Source: Nitrospirota bacterium (GTDB taxonomy: Bacteria; Nitrospirota; UBA9217). Taken from it: a DNA stretch of 5,250 bases. The stretch is from contig JAJYKN010000145.1 of NCBI GenBank assembly GCA_021788515.1, positions 1-5,250 on the forward strand, written 5' to 3'. Made by a program: the position numbers and the translations under genes. Shown piece by piece: positions 4,225 through 5,250 of this stretch. Within the stretch, counting starts at the first letter, position 1. Each line of letters starts with the position of its first letter. The notes beneath the pieces were generated by a model. It saw only the letters and a program-made list of their open reading frames with translations. It was not told the DNA's origin and did no database searches.

Positions 4225-5250
4225 CTACTCCGCAATGATCTCGTCCATTCCCTCTGGCTTTTTGTTCGATTTCAACAGAAAGATAAAGGGCATGGAGATA
4301 ATGAACAGAACAGTCACGAGCAGAAACATATGATTGTACGCCATCATGCCTGCCTGGCGCATCAGTTCCCCGTCTAGGAGCGTCAGAGCCATTTGTTTGG
4401 CCGTTGCCGGATCAGCGCCTTGCGCCTGCATGCCTCCGGACACGGACGATATCCACGCTGAAGTGGCATTGCTGTAATCGGTCACCTTCTCTGCGAGGAG
4501 TGCATGATAGGTGGTCATGGATTTCGTGAGTTGGGACGCGGCAACGGCGATGCCGATGCTGCCGAAGACCTGCCGGACGACATTATAGAGACCGGCAGCC
4601 GACGTAAGCCTGCTTTTTTCAATTGTGGAGAGCGCCGCGGTGCTCAACGCCACGAAGATCAGTCCGAAGCCCGCTCCCTGCAGCAGCTGCGGGAAAAATA
4701 CGTCGAAATATCCCATGCTGAGGGACAAACGCGACAACTGGTAAAAAGACACCGCCGTTATGATGAGCCCGGTCCCGATCAGCATCCGCGGTCCCAGCCG
4801 ATTATATAACTTCCCGCCCACGGGCATGGCAATGGCCATGGCAATGCTTCTCGGCATCTGGATCAACCCGGAATCCAATGCCGGGTAACCGAGGAGCTGC
4901 TGCAGGAACATGGGCAACAGGAAGAGGCTGCCCATGAGCCCCATGCCGAGGAAACCGCCGATGAGCGACCCCGAGGCAAAGTTAACGTCCTTCAGGATCC
5001 TGAGGTCAACAGCCGGCCTGTTGCAGGTGAGTTCGCGCCAGATGAAGAGAATGATCCCGGCTACGGAAGCGATCATGAGGTAGCGGATCATCGGGGACTC
5101 GAACCAGGCTTCCTGCTCCCCTTTTTCCAGCAGGACCTGGAGCGCCCCGAGTCCGATCATCATATAAGAAAGACCGATAAAATCGATCTTGCCTTTTTCC
5201 CGCACGAGGTAGGGCGGGTCCTTGATATAGCGCATGACCATAAGCACGTT
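4225..5250 (-). CDS. DHA2/EmrB-type MFS efflux transporter, C-terminal part (cut by window edge)
   Basis: The frame stays open to the right edge, so the N-terminus lies outside the window. The first GTG in the frame (5247) is internal. The visible ~341 residues match the second part of 14-helix drug:proton antiporters of the EmrB/QacA group: a basic link with GKIDFIG (19-25), then about eight hydrophobic helices (near 22-40, 56-71, 90-111, 126-144, 153-170, 182-205, 225-240 and 305-325). DLRILKDVNFASGS (81-94) is the family's usual link before a helix, and GGKLYNRLGPR (144-154) resembles the repeated MFS motif A. A polar 60-residue loop (about 241-300) precedes the last helix, as in EmrB. Such proteins export hydrophobic compounds from the inner membrane, often with an EmrA-type adaptor and an outer-membrane channel. 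Those partners would lie beyond the right edge and cannot be confirmed here. Substrate unknown. Confidence 0.88.
   Translation of the reverse strand, partial: NVLMVMRYIKDPPYLVREKGKIDFIGLSYMMIGLGALQVLLEKGEQEAWFESPMIRYLMIASVAGIILFIWRELTCNRPAVDLRILKDVNFASGSLIGGFLGMGLMGSLFLLPMFLQQLLGYPALDSGLIQMPRSIAMAIAMPVGGKLYNRLGPRMLIGTGLIITAVSFYQLSRLSLSMGYFDVFFPQLLQGAGFGLIFVALSTAALSTIEKSRLTSAAGLYNVVRQVFGSIGIAVAASQLTKSMTTYHALLAEKVTDYSNATSAWISSVSGGMQAQGADPATAKQMALTLLDGELMRQAGMMAYNHMFLLVTVLFIISMPFIFLLKSNKKPEGMDEIIAE

Noticed and set aside
3372..4238. Long plus-strand open frame (288 codons)
   Set aside because: It lies opposite the kinase-like gene and the start of the small membrane protein gene, both of which have clear domain or membrane signatures. 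Its own translation is rich in Arg/His/Leu without any recognisable motif, as expected of an antisense shadow.

Overview
The window looks like ordinary chromosome from a Gram-negative bacterium. The style of the proteins (a two-domain M24 peptidase, an RsgA that begins MELKTLGFDQWF, a cytidylate-kinase-like protein linked to an EmrB-type transporter) suggests a deltaproteobacterial (Desulfobacterota-like) host. That is inference from protein style only; no 16S or other taxonomic marker is present.

Layout. Positions 1-160 hold the 3' end of a broken minus-strand gene, directly followed by an 81-bp inverted-repeat element (164-244). An M24-family (creatinase/prolidase-like) metallopeptidase is then encoded on the + strand (316-1527). 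Next comes a 340-bp gene-free stretch (1528-1867) with several hairpins, a perfect TATAAT box and a 31-codon upstream reading frame with a strong Shine-Dalgarno sequence. That frame overlaps the start of rsgA (1868-2947, +), the circularly permuted GTPase that matures the 30S ribosomal subunit. Converging on rsgA is a minus-strand cluster, read from the right edge: the C-terminal part of a 14-helix DHA2/EmrB-type efflux transporter (cut by the window edge), a cytidylate-kinase-like protein 10 bp after it, and a small two-helix membrane protein of unknown function.

The main unexpected structure is a ~121-124 bp direct repeat, about 91% identical by hand alignment, at 33-156 and 3068-3188. In the right copy it is the last 30 codons and 3' flank of the small membrane protein gene. 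In the left copy only that tail survives, in the same frame, with an in-frame 3-nt difference and mostly synonymous substitutions. So the left edge holds the remnant of a paralogue, and the two copies bracket the M24-rsgA segment. The break in homology lies 7 bp from the inverted-repeat element, which may have been involved in the rearrangement.

The genes do not form one pathway. RsgA is housekeeping, the peptidase probably turns over peptides or a related amide, and the minus-strand group looks like a co-transcribed efflux/kinase-like/membrane-protein set. I see no CRISPR array, RNA gene, transposase or recognisable defence system.
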